This document shows, in pieces, positions 1-9,061 of a stretch of 18,240 nucleotides of DNA. The position numbers and the translations under genes were made by a program. The notes under the pieces are model-generated. The model did no database searches, had not been told where the DNA came from, and worked only from the letters and a program-made list of their open reading frames with translations. The DNA comes from Gonium pectorale (lineage: Eukaryota; Chlorophyta; Chlorophyceae; Chlamydomonadales; Volvocaceae). Numbering within the stretch: position 1 is the first letter of the stretch; each line of letters begins with the position of its first letter. The stretch is taken from the NCBI GenBank assembly GCA_001584585.1, contig LSYV01000139.1:13746-31985 (forward strand). The letters run 5' to 3'.

Positions 1-540
1 GGTTTGGCAGAGCGCCACGATGCTGTCAGAGCTCCAGTTAAGGCCTTTCCTAACATCACTGGAACCGCTGGCCACGGTCGGGTGCGAGCCCGCTCACCGC
101 TTGGCTCTGGCCGCCCTGTCTCCACCCGCGGTAAGTCGGGCGTTGGTACGCCAGGCGCAGCTCTCACAGAAGCCGCCACACGTCAGTGTGGGGCGCGTCT
201 CGGGTGCTGCCCATGCCCCCGGTGCATGCGAGCATGTCCCGCGGGCTCTGGTGATGATTGCTTCTGGGACTCACCTTCTTATTAGACGCACGTATGCGAC
301 ATGCGCCGTGGACCGTATGCCCAGGTGTGAGTTGCGTGACCGAAGGGCCACATTACGGTGAGCGGAGTGGCTGGGCGTGCCCTTACGCTGTGCAGCGTGG
401 GCGCAGTACGTTGCGCATCGATACCTAGAGAAGCTACATTCTTTGACACGGAGAGACCCACCCGCATCCACAAAACCTAATTCAAAGTCATACGGTTTTG
501 GATAAACGATAAGCTGCAAACCCACCTGCAGACGCTCTCA
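1..540. other. Unassigned flank, no gene seen
   Basis: I see no supportable gene here. Open frames are short, overlap on both strands and have mixed, unbiased composition. The 360-540 part is less GC-rich than the rest, as expected of intergenic DNA. No tRNA-like or long repeat structure was noticed. Confidence 0.5.
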
Positions 541-783
541 GTGAATACGTGCGTCGTTTGCACAGGCCCGAACGTGCATTCAGCGAAACGCGCATTACCC
601 AACAACCAACACGACGCTGCTCAGGCGCCTGCCAACGCTCGCGCGGTAAAAGCGGCATTATCTGTCGTATCCTGCCGTGTCGCAGCCGTACAATGTCCTG
701 CCCTGTCGGTTAGAGCAGGCAGGGTCCATGTCGATGACCGTGCAATCCTACAGCAACCGAGCGCATGCAAGCCCAGGTCCCCT

Positions 784-1758
784 CTACCGACACCCGCAGT
801 ACTCCTCAATATGCCAAGCCGCCGTGGCCCGCGCGGGCAGCAGCAGCCTCTGGTCCGGCCCCGCCTCCGCCAGGTCCTGACACCCGGGCGGGCACCGCCG
901 CAGCACCACTGCCGGCGACACCACCCAGACCCGTGTGGCCGCACCTCCCGCCGGCACCTCCGCTGCCCCGTCCCTTGCCGCGCTCTCCCTCCCCGCCGCA
1001 CTGACACCGCTCTCGGCCCTGCCGTACGCTCTAGGTTCGGTCGGCCCCCAGTCCACCCCGCCGATCACCCCCACGGGCGGCTCCGTCAGCTCCATCGCCC
1101 CGGGCGGCACCCGAAGCACCAGGTACCCGCCCCGGCCCCACCCCGACACAGCCCCCAGCCGGTACGCCAGCCGCAGCCCCTCGTACACCATCTCCGTCAG
1201 CGGGCGCGCCAGCGCCGGAGGCGGGGAGGCCGGCGGTGGAGGCTGCCCAGTGGCCGGGACCGGTTCCCGCAGCGGCGGCACGGGCAGCTGCTGAGCCCCT
1301 TCGTCCCCGCCGTCCCAGCTCCGCTCCTGCCCCGGCGGGACCGCCTCCGCCACCGCCCTCAGGCGGGCCCACAGGTGGTTGGCAATGTAACGTGCGACGT
1401 TGGGTAGCCGGATCAGGCCGGCGGCGAAGGCGGCTTCGGGGGAGGGTTCAGAGGCGGGGGCACCCGCGGGGCCCTGGCCTCCCTGCGCTGCCGCAGCAGC
1501 CGTAGCCGGAGCCCGTGCCGTCCGCAGCCCTGCGCCCGGCAGCGCGAATGCCGCGGCGCCCGCCGCCTCCTGTCCTCCCTCCTCGGCTGCCGGCCCCAGC
1601 ACCGAATCGGCCGCGGCGAGAATATGGAGCACGTTGTAACGCGCATCTCGTCCCAGGCGGTCTGCACGCGAGGCGGGGTGGCGTGCAGTGCGCAGGGCCG
1701 GGCGTGGACAGCGTTCCTGACGTCGGCGGCGCACTCGCTCCCAAGGGGTTTTGGGCAC
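784..1758 (-). CDS. Hypothetical protein, weak intronless ORF
   Basis: This is an uninterrupted 324-codon minus-strand frame rich in Ala, Gly, Pro and Leu. That composition resembles the real genes in this window, while the opposing plus-strand frame (541-1407) is Arg/Pro/His-rich, as expected of a shadow. Two stretches look less random: one around residues 150-180 (LPNVARYIANHLWARLRAV) and one around residues 218-240 (MVYEGLRLAYRLGAVSGW), both Leu/Ala-rich and possibly helical. I do not recognise a family. The first 40 or so residues are Arg-rich and may be non-coding, so the start is uncertain; part of an exon of a spliced gene is equally possible. No clear minus-strand TGTAA was found below its stop. 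It may not be a gene, since GC-rich DNA readily gives long open frames. Confidence 0.3.
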   Translation of the reverse strand: MPKTPWERVRRRRQERCPRPALRTARHPASRADRLGRDARYNVLHILAAADSVLGPAAEEGGQEAAGAAAFALPGAGLRTARAPATAAAAAQGGQGPAGAPASEPSPEAAFAAGLIRLPNVARYIANHLWARLRAVAEAVPPGQERSWDGGDEGAQQLPVPPLREPVPATGQPPPPASPPPALARPLTEMVYEGLRLAYRLGAVSGWGRGGYLVLRVPPGAMELTEPPVGVIGGVDWGPTEPRAYGRAESGVSAAGRESAARDGAAEVPAGGAATRVWVVSPAVVLRRCPPGCQDLAEAGPDQRLLLPARATAAWHIEEYCGCR

Positions 1759-2446
1759 AACAGTTCAGGCAGCCATGCATCTACGACCATGCACAGAGTC
1801 TTCACGGGCTTCTTCGCCCACAGCGGCGCGAAGATGGGCCGCGGTACTGGGAACCTCCTCGCCGGCACCCAGAGCTGACCCTTTGGCGCACTAGACCCCG
1901 TCCGTCCTCCTGCCCTGCAGCTTGGGATCCCCACCGCACACAACCTTACTGGCACCCACCGCCTGCTCCCTGCTGAGTCCGAGCAGTGGTCCCTCCAGGT
2001 CTCCGCTGAACCCGCGGGCCACCGCGCCTGGCCCCACCATCAGGCCCAGGGCCTGGGGCCACACGTGGGACTGCGCGGCGCGGCCATGGGCGGACAGGGC
2101 CGCGGAGGGGAGTCAAGACATAGCCCATACATGCAGCCGTGTGGGCATACTCGGACACAGAGGGAGTCGGAAAAGGGAGTCGGGGCCCGCGGTGGGACAG
2201 TTGCGGTGGGACAATTCCGGCTGCGCGGTTTTTTCAGCCCTTTCCCGCCTTAATGCGAATGGCGCTCCTGGCTGATAGCCACACTACCGTGATACTGTAT
2301 ACTACCGGAAGGCTTCAAGGGCCTGGGCCCAGCAAAAACGTGGACATCGATTTCGCGCGCCCACCTGTAGCCACCGCACAATGACGTCTCCGAAGAAGCG
2401 CGCCTGTGGCAGGCGTACGTGGGGCACACAGTGAGCAGATGCAGTG
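1759..2446. other. Intergenic stretch, nothing recognised
   Basis: It lies between the weak ORF at 784-1758 and the proposed 3' end of the minus-strand zinc-module gene. Only short overlapping frames with no family resemblance are present. No repeat array or RNA gene was noticed. Confidence 0.4.
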
Positions 2447-2451
2447 TTACA
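2447..2451 (-). terminator. Candidate TGTAA poly(A) signal of zinc-module gene
   Basis: The plus strand reads TTACA here, which is TGTAA on the minus strand, the usual poly(A) signal of chlorophycean algae. It lies about 505 bp past the stop codon at 2957-2959, a plausible 3' UTR length for these algae. A five-base motif occurs often by chance, so transcript ends would be needed to fix the site. Confidence 0.4.
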
Positions 2452-2956
2452 CGTACCCGCGCCCACGCTTGCCAGTGGGCAGAGGTTGCGTGCCGATAAG
2501 ACATCAGGGCGTTGAGATCTCATACCGGATCACGCGCTGTTATCGCAATGCCTACCCGAGTGCGAGTCTGTGCCGGCGTGAGGCCATGAAAAAAAAGAGA
2601 ACCGCCCGAATGCGCCTGCCGCCCGGGCGCCGCCAGCCACTGCGCCCCTCCGTCAGCGGTTGGAGCTGCGGGCTGTTTCGGCCGCTGCGGGCTGTCCCCG
2701 CGGCTTTCTCCTTCATGTTCCCGCCAGCCGCCGCGTTGCGACTCCAGCTCCACCATGTCCTACAGATAGCCACCGTAAGAGGTAAGACGGTAACGTTTTC
2801 CAGTCTCATGCCCCGACTGGAACATGAAACCTTCAGCGCTCACACACACGACTTGAGACGCAACTTAGGCATGGCGACGCCCACTGTTATATCTCCTGAT
2901 GCTCGTGATCTAGACCAAGCCGGATCGCCACCCGTTGCAACTCCCATCATTGATCA

Positions 2957-5900
2957 TCACCTGATGGTTGTGATATAAGCCATGCCAAGCTGGCTTGCCC
3001 TACGTTCCCCCAGCCCCCTGCGCACCTGGCCCACGGCCTCCACGCGGCGTTCCAGCTGCTGCACCCACGATTCCACGACCCGCAGGTCATCGGGAGGGGA
3101 CGGATCCGGATCCGAAGCCAACGCGCCGGGGCCGATGCCCTGCACGCCTAGCGGTGGGGGGTCGGGCTGCGGCGGCACACCCTCCGGGTAGGCCGTATCT
3201 ACGTCACTGGCTCCGAATGCAGCGGGGACCTGTTCGCGCGCGGGTCCCGACAGACCACGACCCGAGAGAGACGGCGGCAGCGGTGGGGGCCCAGACGGCG
3301 GGAGCAGCCGCGGCCCAGATGATGGGCGCGGCGGCGGCCCAGTTGGAGCAGCGCTGCTGGCGACAGCATATCCTAAAGGGATGTCACGGCTTACCCACGG
3401 GTCACGAGGCTGGCTCACTGCGGCTGGTGGCGGCGGCCGGGGCCCAGACGGGTAACCGGGGAGCTGCAGGGAAAGCGGCTGCGCACAGAGCCGCTGCGTC
3501 GGCGCCGTCACCTTGCTGGCCTGGGCCGGCGTGGGCGGCAGGAGCAGCACTGCGCCTGCCTCTGGCTGCGGCATGGGCAAACCCATGGGCGCCGCCACGG
3601 CCGCGGGTGAGGCTGCTGGCGCGGCGCCGGGGCAGCGGCCCACTGTGCCCTGGCCAGGACTTTCCTCCGCCTGCTCGGTCCCCGGCGGTGGAGGCTCTGG
3701 CTCTAGCTGCCACTCGGCGCGCTGCGTGTAGGGCACCAGCGGCGCCGGTGACGGAGGGACCGCCGACCGCGCAAGCGCCTCGGCCTCCGCCACCTGTGCC
3801 GCCGCCGCGGCGGCAGCGGCCGCCAGCTCCATCGCCTCCCCGCCCACCGGAACTGGCGCCAGGGGCGGTGCAGCCAACAGCAATGCCGGCAGCGCCGTCT
3901 GGTACGGCTCGGCAGCGCCTGCCGTCGGCACGGCTAGGCGCCCTGTGCTGCCGCCAAGTCCGCTGACGAGGGCGCTGCTGGAATCGTCACAGCACCCCAG
4001 TAGCAGATGCCGCTGCTGCTGCTGCTGCTGCCAGGCACCGGGGGCGGTTTCAGCGGTTCCACGGACAGCACCGGCGCCGGCGGTAAGCTGACCACCGCCG
4101 GCCAAGGCACCACCCTGCATCTCGACGGCCACCGCCCGCGCCTTCACCGCAACCAGTGCCATGGCCTGCGCCGACGCGGCGGCCGCCACTGCCGCCGCCT
4201 GCATGGCCGCCTCCAGGGCCGCAACAGCCGTGGAAAACCTCGCTGCCTCGTGCTCCAGGATCTCCCGTGGACCTTCCGTCCGTTCCCGGCCGAACGCAGC
4301 ACCGCCAGCGCCCTTACAAGGGCCAAGGCCGCTGCCAGCGTCGCGGTCAATGCCGTCAGCTGCCTCGAGTGCTGCCACGCCCGCACCCAATCCAGGGTCA
4401 CCGTTAGCACCGCTGCCCGCGACACCTGTAATCTTGGGCACTGGCTCCTGCCGAGTGCCAAGCAGCCCCGGCCCCGGACCCAGCCCGGCGGCGCGCACCT
4501 CCTCCCCCAGCGGCGCCGCCTCCTGCAGCCCCGCACCGCTTCCTGCAGCCGTCAGACCCCGCGCCGTCACAGGCTTGGGCGGCGCTGGAAAGCCGATAAT
4601 GTCGCTGCTGTTGGTGCTCGTCGCGCGCTGCGTTTGGGGCGGACAGGCCGGCGGCCGAAGCGCCCGCTGCACTGCAAGGACCGGCGGAGGCAGCGCACCC
4701 TCCCTCGCGGCCGCGCCAAGGCTGAACCCAGGCGGGGGACCCAGGAGCGCAACCTCCAGTGGCTGTGCCGGCCCGTCCCCCGAGGGCTGCGCTGTCAGGC
4801 CCTCACATTCCGTATCCCGCTCCCAGACGGCTTCCGCCGCTGTCGCCGCAGCGGCTAACTCCTGCTCCAGCGCATCGTGAGCTGGGTCCGGGCTCGGACG
4901 GTGGACGGAGCCGCTGCCGGCACCGCCGTTGCCGCAATCGCCCCCGCGCATGCGGATGTTGGGGCTCCCAGGGCCGTTGCTGGAGGCCCCCCTGCCGGCG
5001 CCGGTGCCCGGCGTCGCCACCCGTCCCCCAAACAGCAGCTGACCCGTGGGCCGCCCGCCGGAGGCAGGTGTGTCGCCACAGCGCGTGTCCTCTCCGCCCA
5101 CCGCCAGTCCTCCCCCGCCATCACCCGAGCCTGCGTCCAACTGGACAGCCTCCAGCGCAGCGCCTGCCGAAGCACCGCCAGCGGCTGCCGCATGGGACGA
5201 CACCTGCTGGCCAGATGCACCTCCGGCGCTATCCTGCGCCGCGGCTCTCTCCCCGCGGGGGCCTCCCTCGGCCAGCCGCTCGGCAGCCAGTCCTCGGCTT
5301 GCGGCGGCATCACCGGCTTGAGCCACCTCGGGGGCGGCGGCCGCGGCGGCGGCGCCGCCAGCAGCCACGTGCTTCTCGCAGCCGCTGAGCCCTGGCGCCA
5401 TCGCCCCAGCTGCGTGGCCCTGCCCCCCGTCCCCATCTACACCGCCGAGTGCAGCTGGCACAAGCTGCAGCTGCAGCTGCTGCGCGCACTGCTTGAGCCG
5501 GCCTCGCGGGCTATGGCGCAGTTTATAGCAGCTACGGCAGACGTAAGCTCCCAGGCACTGAGGATGCCACGCCCATGCCATGGTTGGGCGCTCGCTCGCC
5601 TCCAAACCGCAGTCCGCGCACGCCCGCCCACCTGCCTCCTCCAGCGAGCTTGTGCCGCGCGGCCCGGCGAAGCCGTGCTCAAACAAGTTCAGGCGGCAGC
5701 AGCTCTGGCAGGTCCAAGCCCGTGTGCCGCGCGCGAAGAAGCCCTTGTTTTGCGTGCGGCCGTCCGGAAAGGGCTGACCGCAGGAATTGCAGCGGATGTC
5801 GGCGGCAACCAAACCCTGCCCTTGGACCTCCTGTGGCTGCATTGGCGGCTGCTGCATTGGCGGCGCCGTGTGCGGCTGTGCCTGACGCTGACCAGGCTGC

Positions 5901-7762
5901 TCCACAGCCTCCCCAGCTGCCTGCGGGGCAGCCTGCTGACCAGGCGTGGGGGGCTGCTGCTGCTGCTGCCGTTGTTGGTCCCGGACGCCGCCACCGCTGA
6001 CCTCACGCTCCGGGAGCGACGAGGGCGCCGGCATAGCCGCCGCTACGGAGGCCCCAGCAGGTGCGCTTCCCAGACGTCCCTCCCCACCGGCAGCAGCAGC
6101 AGCGGCAGCGGCGACGCTATGGGCAGCCCTGGGAGCCGCCTGCTGCTGCAGCTGGTGTTGACAGCCCCTCGGGCGGCGCTGATCGAAGCATGGTCCACAG
6201 ACGTAGTCGCCGAGGGACAGAGGGCTCCAGTACCAGTGCACACGCGGGCGCGCGCTGGCCTCCAGGCCGCACCTGGCGCCCGCCCGCCCGCCCGCCTCCG
6301 CCAGTGAACGGGTGCCGCGCGGCCCGAAGAAGCCGTGTTCGCGCATGTTGCGTTTGCAGCAGCTTTCGCAGGTCCAGGCCCGCGTGCCGTGCGTGAAGAA
6401 GCCCTTGCCCCTCGTGGCGCCCAGCGGAAAGGAGCAGCTGCAGGAGCTGCACCGAATCGCGGCTGCCACGAGGCCCTGGCTTCCCTGCTGCGGTCCCGGA
6501 GGCTGCTGCTGCTGCTGCGGTCCCCGGTTGGGCGGCTGCGACGCAACCTCGTGAGGCGAGGAGTGCTGCTGCTGCTGCGGCATCGTTGATGGCTGCTGCT
6601 CGGCTGCCGCGCTATCCCTGGCCTCGCCAGATGTCGCCCCTTCGGTCCCTCCTGCGGCGCCAGCGCTGAGGGCCCCGCCCTCGCCGCGTGGGCCGGGATT
6701 ATGATGAGGCGCCTGCGGCTGCGAGTCTAACCTACTGCGCGCCCGTATCCTCCTGAAGCACGGAATGCACACGTAGGCCCCCAGGTGATTCGGGTGCCAG
6801 TACCAGGCCACGTTGGAGTCGCCATCACTGGCACGGCCGCAGTTGTGGCACTGCCGGCCGCCGGCGCCCTCCAAGGAGGTTGTGTCGGGCGGGCCGTAGA
6901 AGCCGCTGCTGCGCTTGGTCCGCAGGCAGCAGATGTGGCAGGTCCAGGCAAGCGTGCCGCGCGCAAAGAAGCCCCTGCGGTCGGAGTATTGCGCCGGCTG
7001 CAGACCGGGGGTCAAGAAGGGCGTGCCGCAGCTGCCGCACCGGATGCCGGCCGCGGCGTCCACGTTATAGCCGCAGTCCCCACAACCCGCTTGCTCCGCC
7101 GGCGCCGCCGCCCGTTGCTTTTGCGCCGCCGCCGCCCCAGCTTGCGGCAACTGTGCCGTCAGTCCCTGGGTATCCTCTGCCAGCTGCGGCGATGGCGGCG
7201 GCGGCGCCACGGCTTGCCGGCGGCGCTTGGCGGCAGCTGCCTGCTGCGCATTGGGCCGGGGCCGCTTCCGCACCTGCTGTCGCGTCTGCCGCTGCTGCCG
7301 GCCGCCGCCGCCGCCGCCACGATCGTCATCACTTGGGGGCTCCGAGCCCTGCTCTGCCTCCTCCTCCTCCTTCTCCTTTTCGGTCGATGCAGCCTTTGCC
7401 GCCGCCGGTAGGGTTGGCTTCCACAGACCGGCGGAGAGGGCGATGCGCTTGCTGGCCTGCATAGCGGCAGCGCGCTGGGGAGGGCACGTCAGGAGATCCC
7501 GCTGCTGCTCGGCGTTTGTCGCCGATGGGGGCGAACGACGCGAGCTGCGCCCATGCGATCCAGCGGCGCCACCGGCCCCAGTGGCGGAGGGCGAGAAGGC
7601 GTCGCTGCCGCCGCCAGCGGCCGCATGAGGCCGTCCCTCCTCCGAGGATGGCGGCGGCGGCGGCTGCGACTGAGCGCGCGGTGCCGGCCGCTCTTCGTCA
7701 TCGGACCCGACGGACAACCGCCGCCTTCGGGCCCCAATCGGCGGAGAAGCCAGGCTGTTCAT
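2957..7762 (-). CDS. Large nuclear-type protein with three double C2C2 zinc modules
   Basis: An uninterrupted 1601-codon frame starts at ATG 7762 and ends at TGA 2957-2959. Residues 1-160 are low complexity with acidic patches. Residues 165-183 (RKRPRPNAQQAAAAKRRRQ) form a bipartite-type nuclear localisation signal. Three modules follow at about 227-335, 431-525 and 651-745. Each has a C-x2-C, the core GFF(A/T)(R/H)GT(R/L)AWTC-x2-CC, a GxxGPxxTxSL stretch, then a second C-x2-C-x23-C-x2-C that contains W-x-W and ends (A/D)YVCxxC. The second half resembles a GATA-type finger in spacing and Trp use, but I cannot place the whole unit in a named family. Q-rich linkers separate the modules. The remaining 850 residues are low complexity, with Ala-rich helices near 962-985 and 1165-1215 and a charged possible coiled coil near 1560-1595. 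A DNA- or RNA-binding nuclear role is inferred, not shown. A final intron near AGG|TGA at 2959 cannot be excluded. A second copy begins at 17305. Confidence 0.82.
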   Translation of the reverse strand: MNSLASPPIGARRRRLSVGSDDEERPAPRAQSQPPPPPSSEEGRPHAAAGGGSDAFSPSATGAGGAAGSHGRSSRRSPPSATNAEQQRDLLTCPPQRAAAMQASKRIALSAGLWKPTLPAAAKAASTEKEKEEEEAEQGSEPPSDDDRGGGGGGRQQRQTRQQVRKRPRPNAQQAAAAKRRRQAVAPPPPSPQLAEDTQGLTAQLPQAGAAAAQKQRAAAPAEQAGCGDCGYNVDAAAGIRCGSCGTPFLTPGLQPAQYSDRRGFFARGTLAWTCHICCLRTKRSSGFYGPPDTTSLEGAGGRQCHNCGRASDGDSNVAWYWHPNHLGAYVCIPCFRRIRARSRLDSQPQAPHHNPGPRGEGGALSAGAAGGTEGATSGEARDSAAAEQQPSTMPQQQQHSSPHEVASQPPNRGPQQQQQPPGPQQGSQGLVAAAIRCSSCSCSFPLGATRGKGFFTHGTRAWTCESCCKRNMREHGFFGPRGTRSLAEAGGRAGARCGLEASARPRVHWYWSPLSLGDYVCGPCFDQRRPRGCQHQLQQQAAPRAAHSVAAAAAAAAGGEGRLGSAPAGASVAAAMPAPSSLPEREVSGGGVRDQQRQQQQQPPTPGQQAAPQAAGEAVEQPGQRQAQPHTAPPMQQPPMQPQEVQGQGLVAADIRCNSCGQPFPDGRTQNKGFFARGTRAWTCQSCCRLNLFEHGFAGPRGTSSLEEAGGRACADCGLEASERPTMAWAWHPQCLGAYVCRSCYKLRHSPRGRLKQCAQQLQLQLVPAALGGVDGDGGQGHAAGAMAPGLSGCEKHVAAGGAAAAAAAPEVAQAGDAAASRGLAAERLAEGGPRGERAAAQDSAGGASGQQVSSHAAAAGGASAGAALEAVQLDAGSGDGGGGLAVGGEDTRCGDTPASGGRPTGQLLFGGRVATPGTGAGRGASSNGPGSPNIRMRGGDCGNGGAGSGSVHRPSPDPAHDALEQELAAAATAAEAVWERDTECEGLTAQPSGDGPAQPLEVALLGPPPGFSLGAAAREGALPPPVLAVQRALRPPACPPQTQRATSTNSSDIIGFPAPPKPVTARGLTAAGSGAGLQEAAPLGEEVRAAGLGPGPGLLGTRQEPVPKITGVAGSGANGDPGLGAGVAALEAADGIDRDAGSGLGPCKGAGGAAFGRERTEGPREILEHEAARFSTAVAALEAAMQAAAVAAAASAQAMALVAVKARAVAVEMQGGALAGGGQLTAGAGAVRGTAETAPGAWQQQQQQRHLLLGCCDDSSSALVSGLGGSTGRLAVPTAGAAEPYQTALPALLLAAPPLAPVPVGGEAMELAAAAAAAAAQVAEAEALARSAVPPSPAPLVPYTQRAEWQLEPEPPPPGTEQAEESPGQGTVGRCPGAAPAASPAAVAAPMGLPMPQPEAGAVLLLPPTPAQASKVTAPTQRLCAQPLSLQLPGYPSGPRPPPPAAVSQPRDPWVSRDIPLGYAVASSAAPTGPPPRPSSGPRLLPPSGPPPLPPSLSGRGLSGPAREQVPAAFGASDVDTAYPEGVPPQPDPPPLGVQGIGPGALASDPDPSPPDDLRVVESWVQQLERRVEAVGQVRRGLGERRASQLGMAYITTIR
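4012..4030 (-). repeat. CAG/CTG trinucleotide tract coding polyGln
   Basis: An uninterrupted CTG run on the plus strand encodes six Gln after a Trp in the low-complexity tail of the zinc-module protein. Shorter tracts of the same kind lie at about 5953-5969, 6502-6518 and 6564-6578, in the linkers between zinc modules. Such tracts are prone to length change. Confidence 0.8.
5528..5812 (-). repeat. Zinc module 3 of the 1601-residue protein
   Basis: Residues about 651-745, the most regular copy: CNSC, 23 residues, CQSCC, then CADC, 23 residues, CRSC with WAWHP between. It ends in CYKLRHSPRGRLK, a basic tail like the one that follows the last Cys pair of GATA-type fingers. It serves as the reference for the other two modules. 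Confidence 0.85.
6188..6472 (-). repeat. Zinc module 2, second finger lacks one Cys
   Basis: Residues about 431-525. The first half is intact: CSSC, 23 residues, CESCC. In the second half the first Cys of C-x2-C is Gly495 (GGRAGARCG, against GGRACADCG in module 3; codon at 6278-6280). The WxWHP His of the other modules is Ser here (WYWSP). The second zinc site is therefore probably weak or lost. Confidence 0.82.
6758..7084 (-). repeat. Zinc module 1 of the 1601-residue protein
   Basis: Residues about 227-335. It begins with an extra CGDC pair absent from modules 2 and 3, then CGSC, a 29-residue spacer (longer than the 23 in the other modules), CHICC, and the second half CHNC-x23-CIPC with WYWHP between. 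This is the module shared almost unchanged with the copy at 18028-18240. Confidence 0.85.
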
Positions 7763-9061
7763 AGCGACGGCCCGGCCCGTGCGCGATATTGCCGCTTCAA
7801 CAGCGCAGCGAGCACGCGCGTTGCTGCTTTCGGGCAGACGGGACGCGGGGCAATGGCACCGTCCAACCCTCTCCGGGATGTCCCTAGCGACTCATGCGAG
7901 GCCCACGGATGCGAAGGGCTCCAAGGCCAATCCGAAGGGAGTTTCGCGCCGCGCTAGGCGGCCGCCACAAGGTCGGCACTCTCTGTCATTTTCAGCATGA
8001 CAGTTTCAGATCTACGCCTGTGGGGGCAATGAGGTTCCTCACTGTTTCTTGCTGCCGCATCCGAGGCCGGCACGATGCACGATGCGAGATCATGTTTGTA
8101 GGCGGGACGTTCCTGGGTTAGTTGCAAAGCGTAAAGACCTTGCTGTTGTGCACAGAAGCACGGCAGCTAAAAAGATGCTTGGGGCGCCACTCGATGACCC
8201 ACGGGTCGCTCAACCAAACCGCGTGACACCGCAGCGCTCGTGAGCAACACAGACAACAACTGTGGGCGCCACACAAGACACGTGTGTCCCCCTGCCCTAG
8301 GCTTTCCCCACGACCTGGATTTCGATAGGCGTGCTGACCCGCCTGTCCCTCCCCGTCCCAGGTTGGGGCACTACGGCTGCCCCGGCAGCTGGACCTCCTT
8401 GTCGACTTACGATATAAATTAGCCCAGGGCATTTCGAAAGCAACTCATATATCAAACAACACTCTAGTTCCTGATGAGTGTACGGCGTGCTTGGCTTCTT
8501 GAAGCCCGGGCGCACGGGACGGAGAGGAACAGGGACTTCAGACAGCAGGGCTGGTCGTCTCCCACGCCCATTATGTTTGCAGTGTTTCAACGTGGAATGC
8601 CGTAGCCTTGCACTAACAGCTGCACCACACGTGCGGCAGCATTGGGCTGCACCACTGACCATACTTGTCAGCAACAAGAGGGTGTCCAGGCGAAAGGGCG
8701 TCCACTCCTGTTTCACCAAAGTGGCGAGGGAAATAGCCCCAAACGCCCGCGCTCTTATCGATTGCCCTGCCAATGCCAGTGCTCCCCACACCGCGAGAGT
8801 CTGGGTACGTGGCTAGTGTCGCAAGAAGCCAGAGCCGCAGTCCCGCCAGACGTGATCGCGACGCAACGCGGACCCCATACCGTACGCACGTATCGCACGC
8901 TGTCCAATCATGCACTGTTTGCAAGAAATAATCGCCCGAACGCCCAAAACAAGCAAGCATTCCTAGGCCATGTGACCCCCATACACGCGCGTTGTCGTGC
9001 ATTCTGCACACGCGGGCTCGCGTGCACGCGGTGCTTGATGCCGTACGCAGTGCGTACCGCG
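7763..9061. other. Intergenic: upstream of zinc-module gene, downstream of DUF218 gene
   Basis: About 1.3 kb with no supportable gene. The part just above 7762 should hold the promoter and 5' UTR of the minus-strand zinc-module gene, including a 16-base element at 8195-8210 that recurs upstream of the second copy. A plus-strand TATAAAT-like string occurs at about 8412, with no convincing gene after it. I found no minus-strand TGTAA within about 780 bp below the DUF218 stop codon, so its poly(A) site is not evident. A minus-strand 164-codon frame (8297-8791) shows no family resemblance and is not called. Confidence 0.5.
8195..8210 (-). promoter_or_regulatory. Shared 16-base upstream element, copy A
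   Basis: The minus strand reads AGCGACCCGTGGGTCA, ending 432 bp before the ATG at 7762. The identical 16 bases, in the same orientation relative to the gene, lie 446 bp before the ATG of the second copy (16843-16858). The core GACCC-GT-GGGTC is a near palindrome. It may be a regulatory site or only a relic of a duplicated upstream region. Confidence 0.4.

Noticed and set aside
541..1407. Plus-strand 288-codon open frame
   Set aside because: Arg/Pro/His/Gln-rich, as expected of the antisense of an Ala/Gly/Pro-rich frame; no family resemblance.
784..1758. Faint likeness to a RING-peroxin (PEX12) segment at VYEGLRLAYRL
   Set aside because: Only a short pattern agrees, and no RING motif or other PEX12 block is visible, so I did not name it.
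3402..7411. Many long frames on both strands over the zinc-module gene
   Set aside because: Shadows of the 1601-codon frame in GC-rich DNA; only the minus-strand frame ending at 2957 has the repeated Cys modules and the NLS.
8297..8816. Opposed open frames in the 7763-9061 gap
   Set aside because: Neither has motifs, biased composition or homologous sense; likely chance frames.
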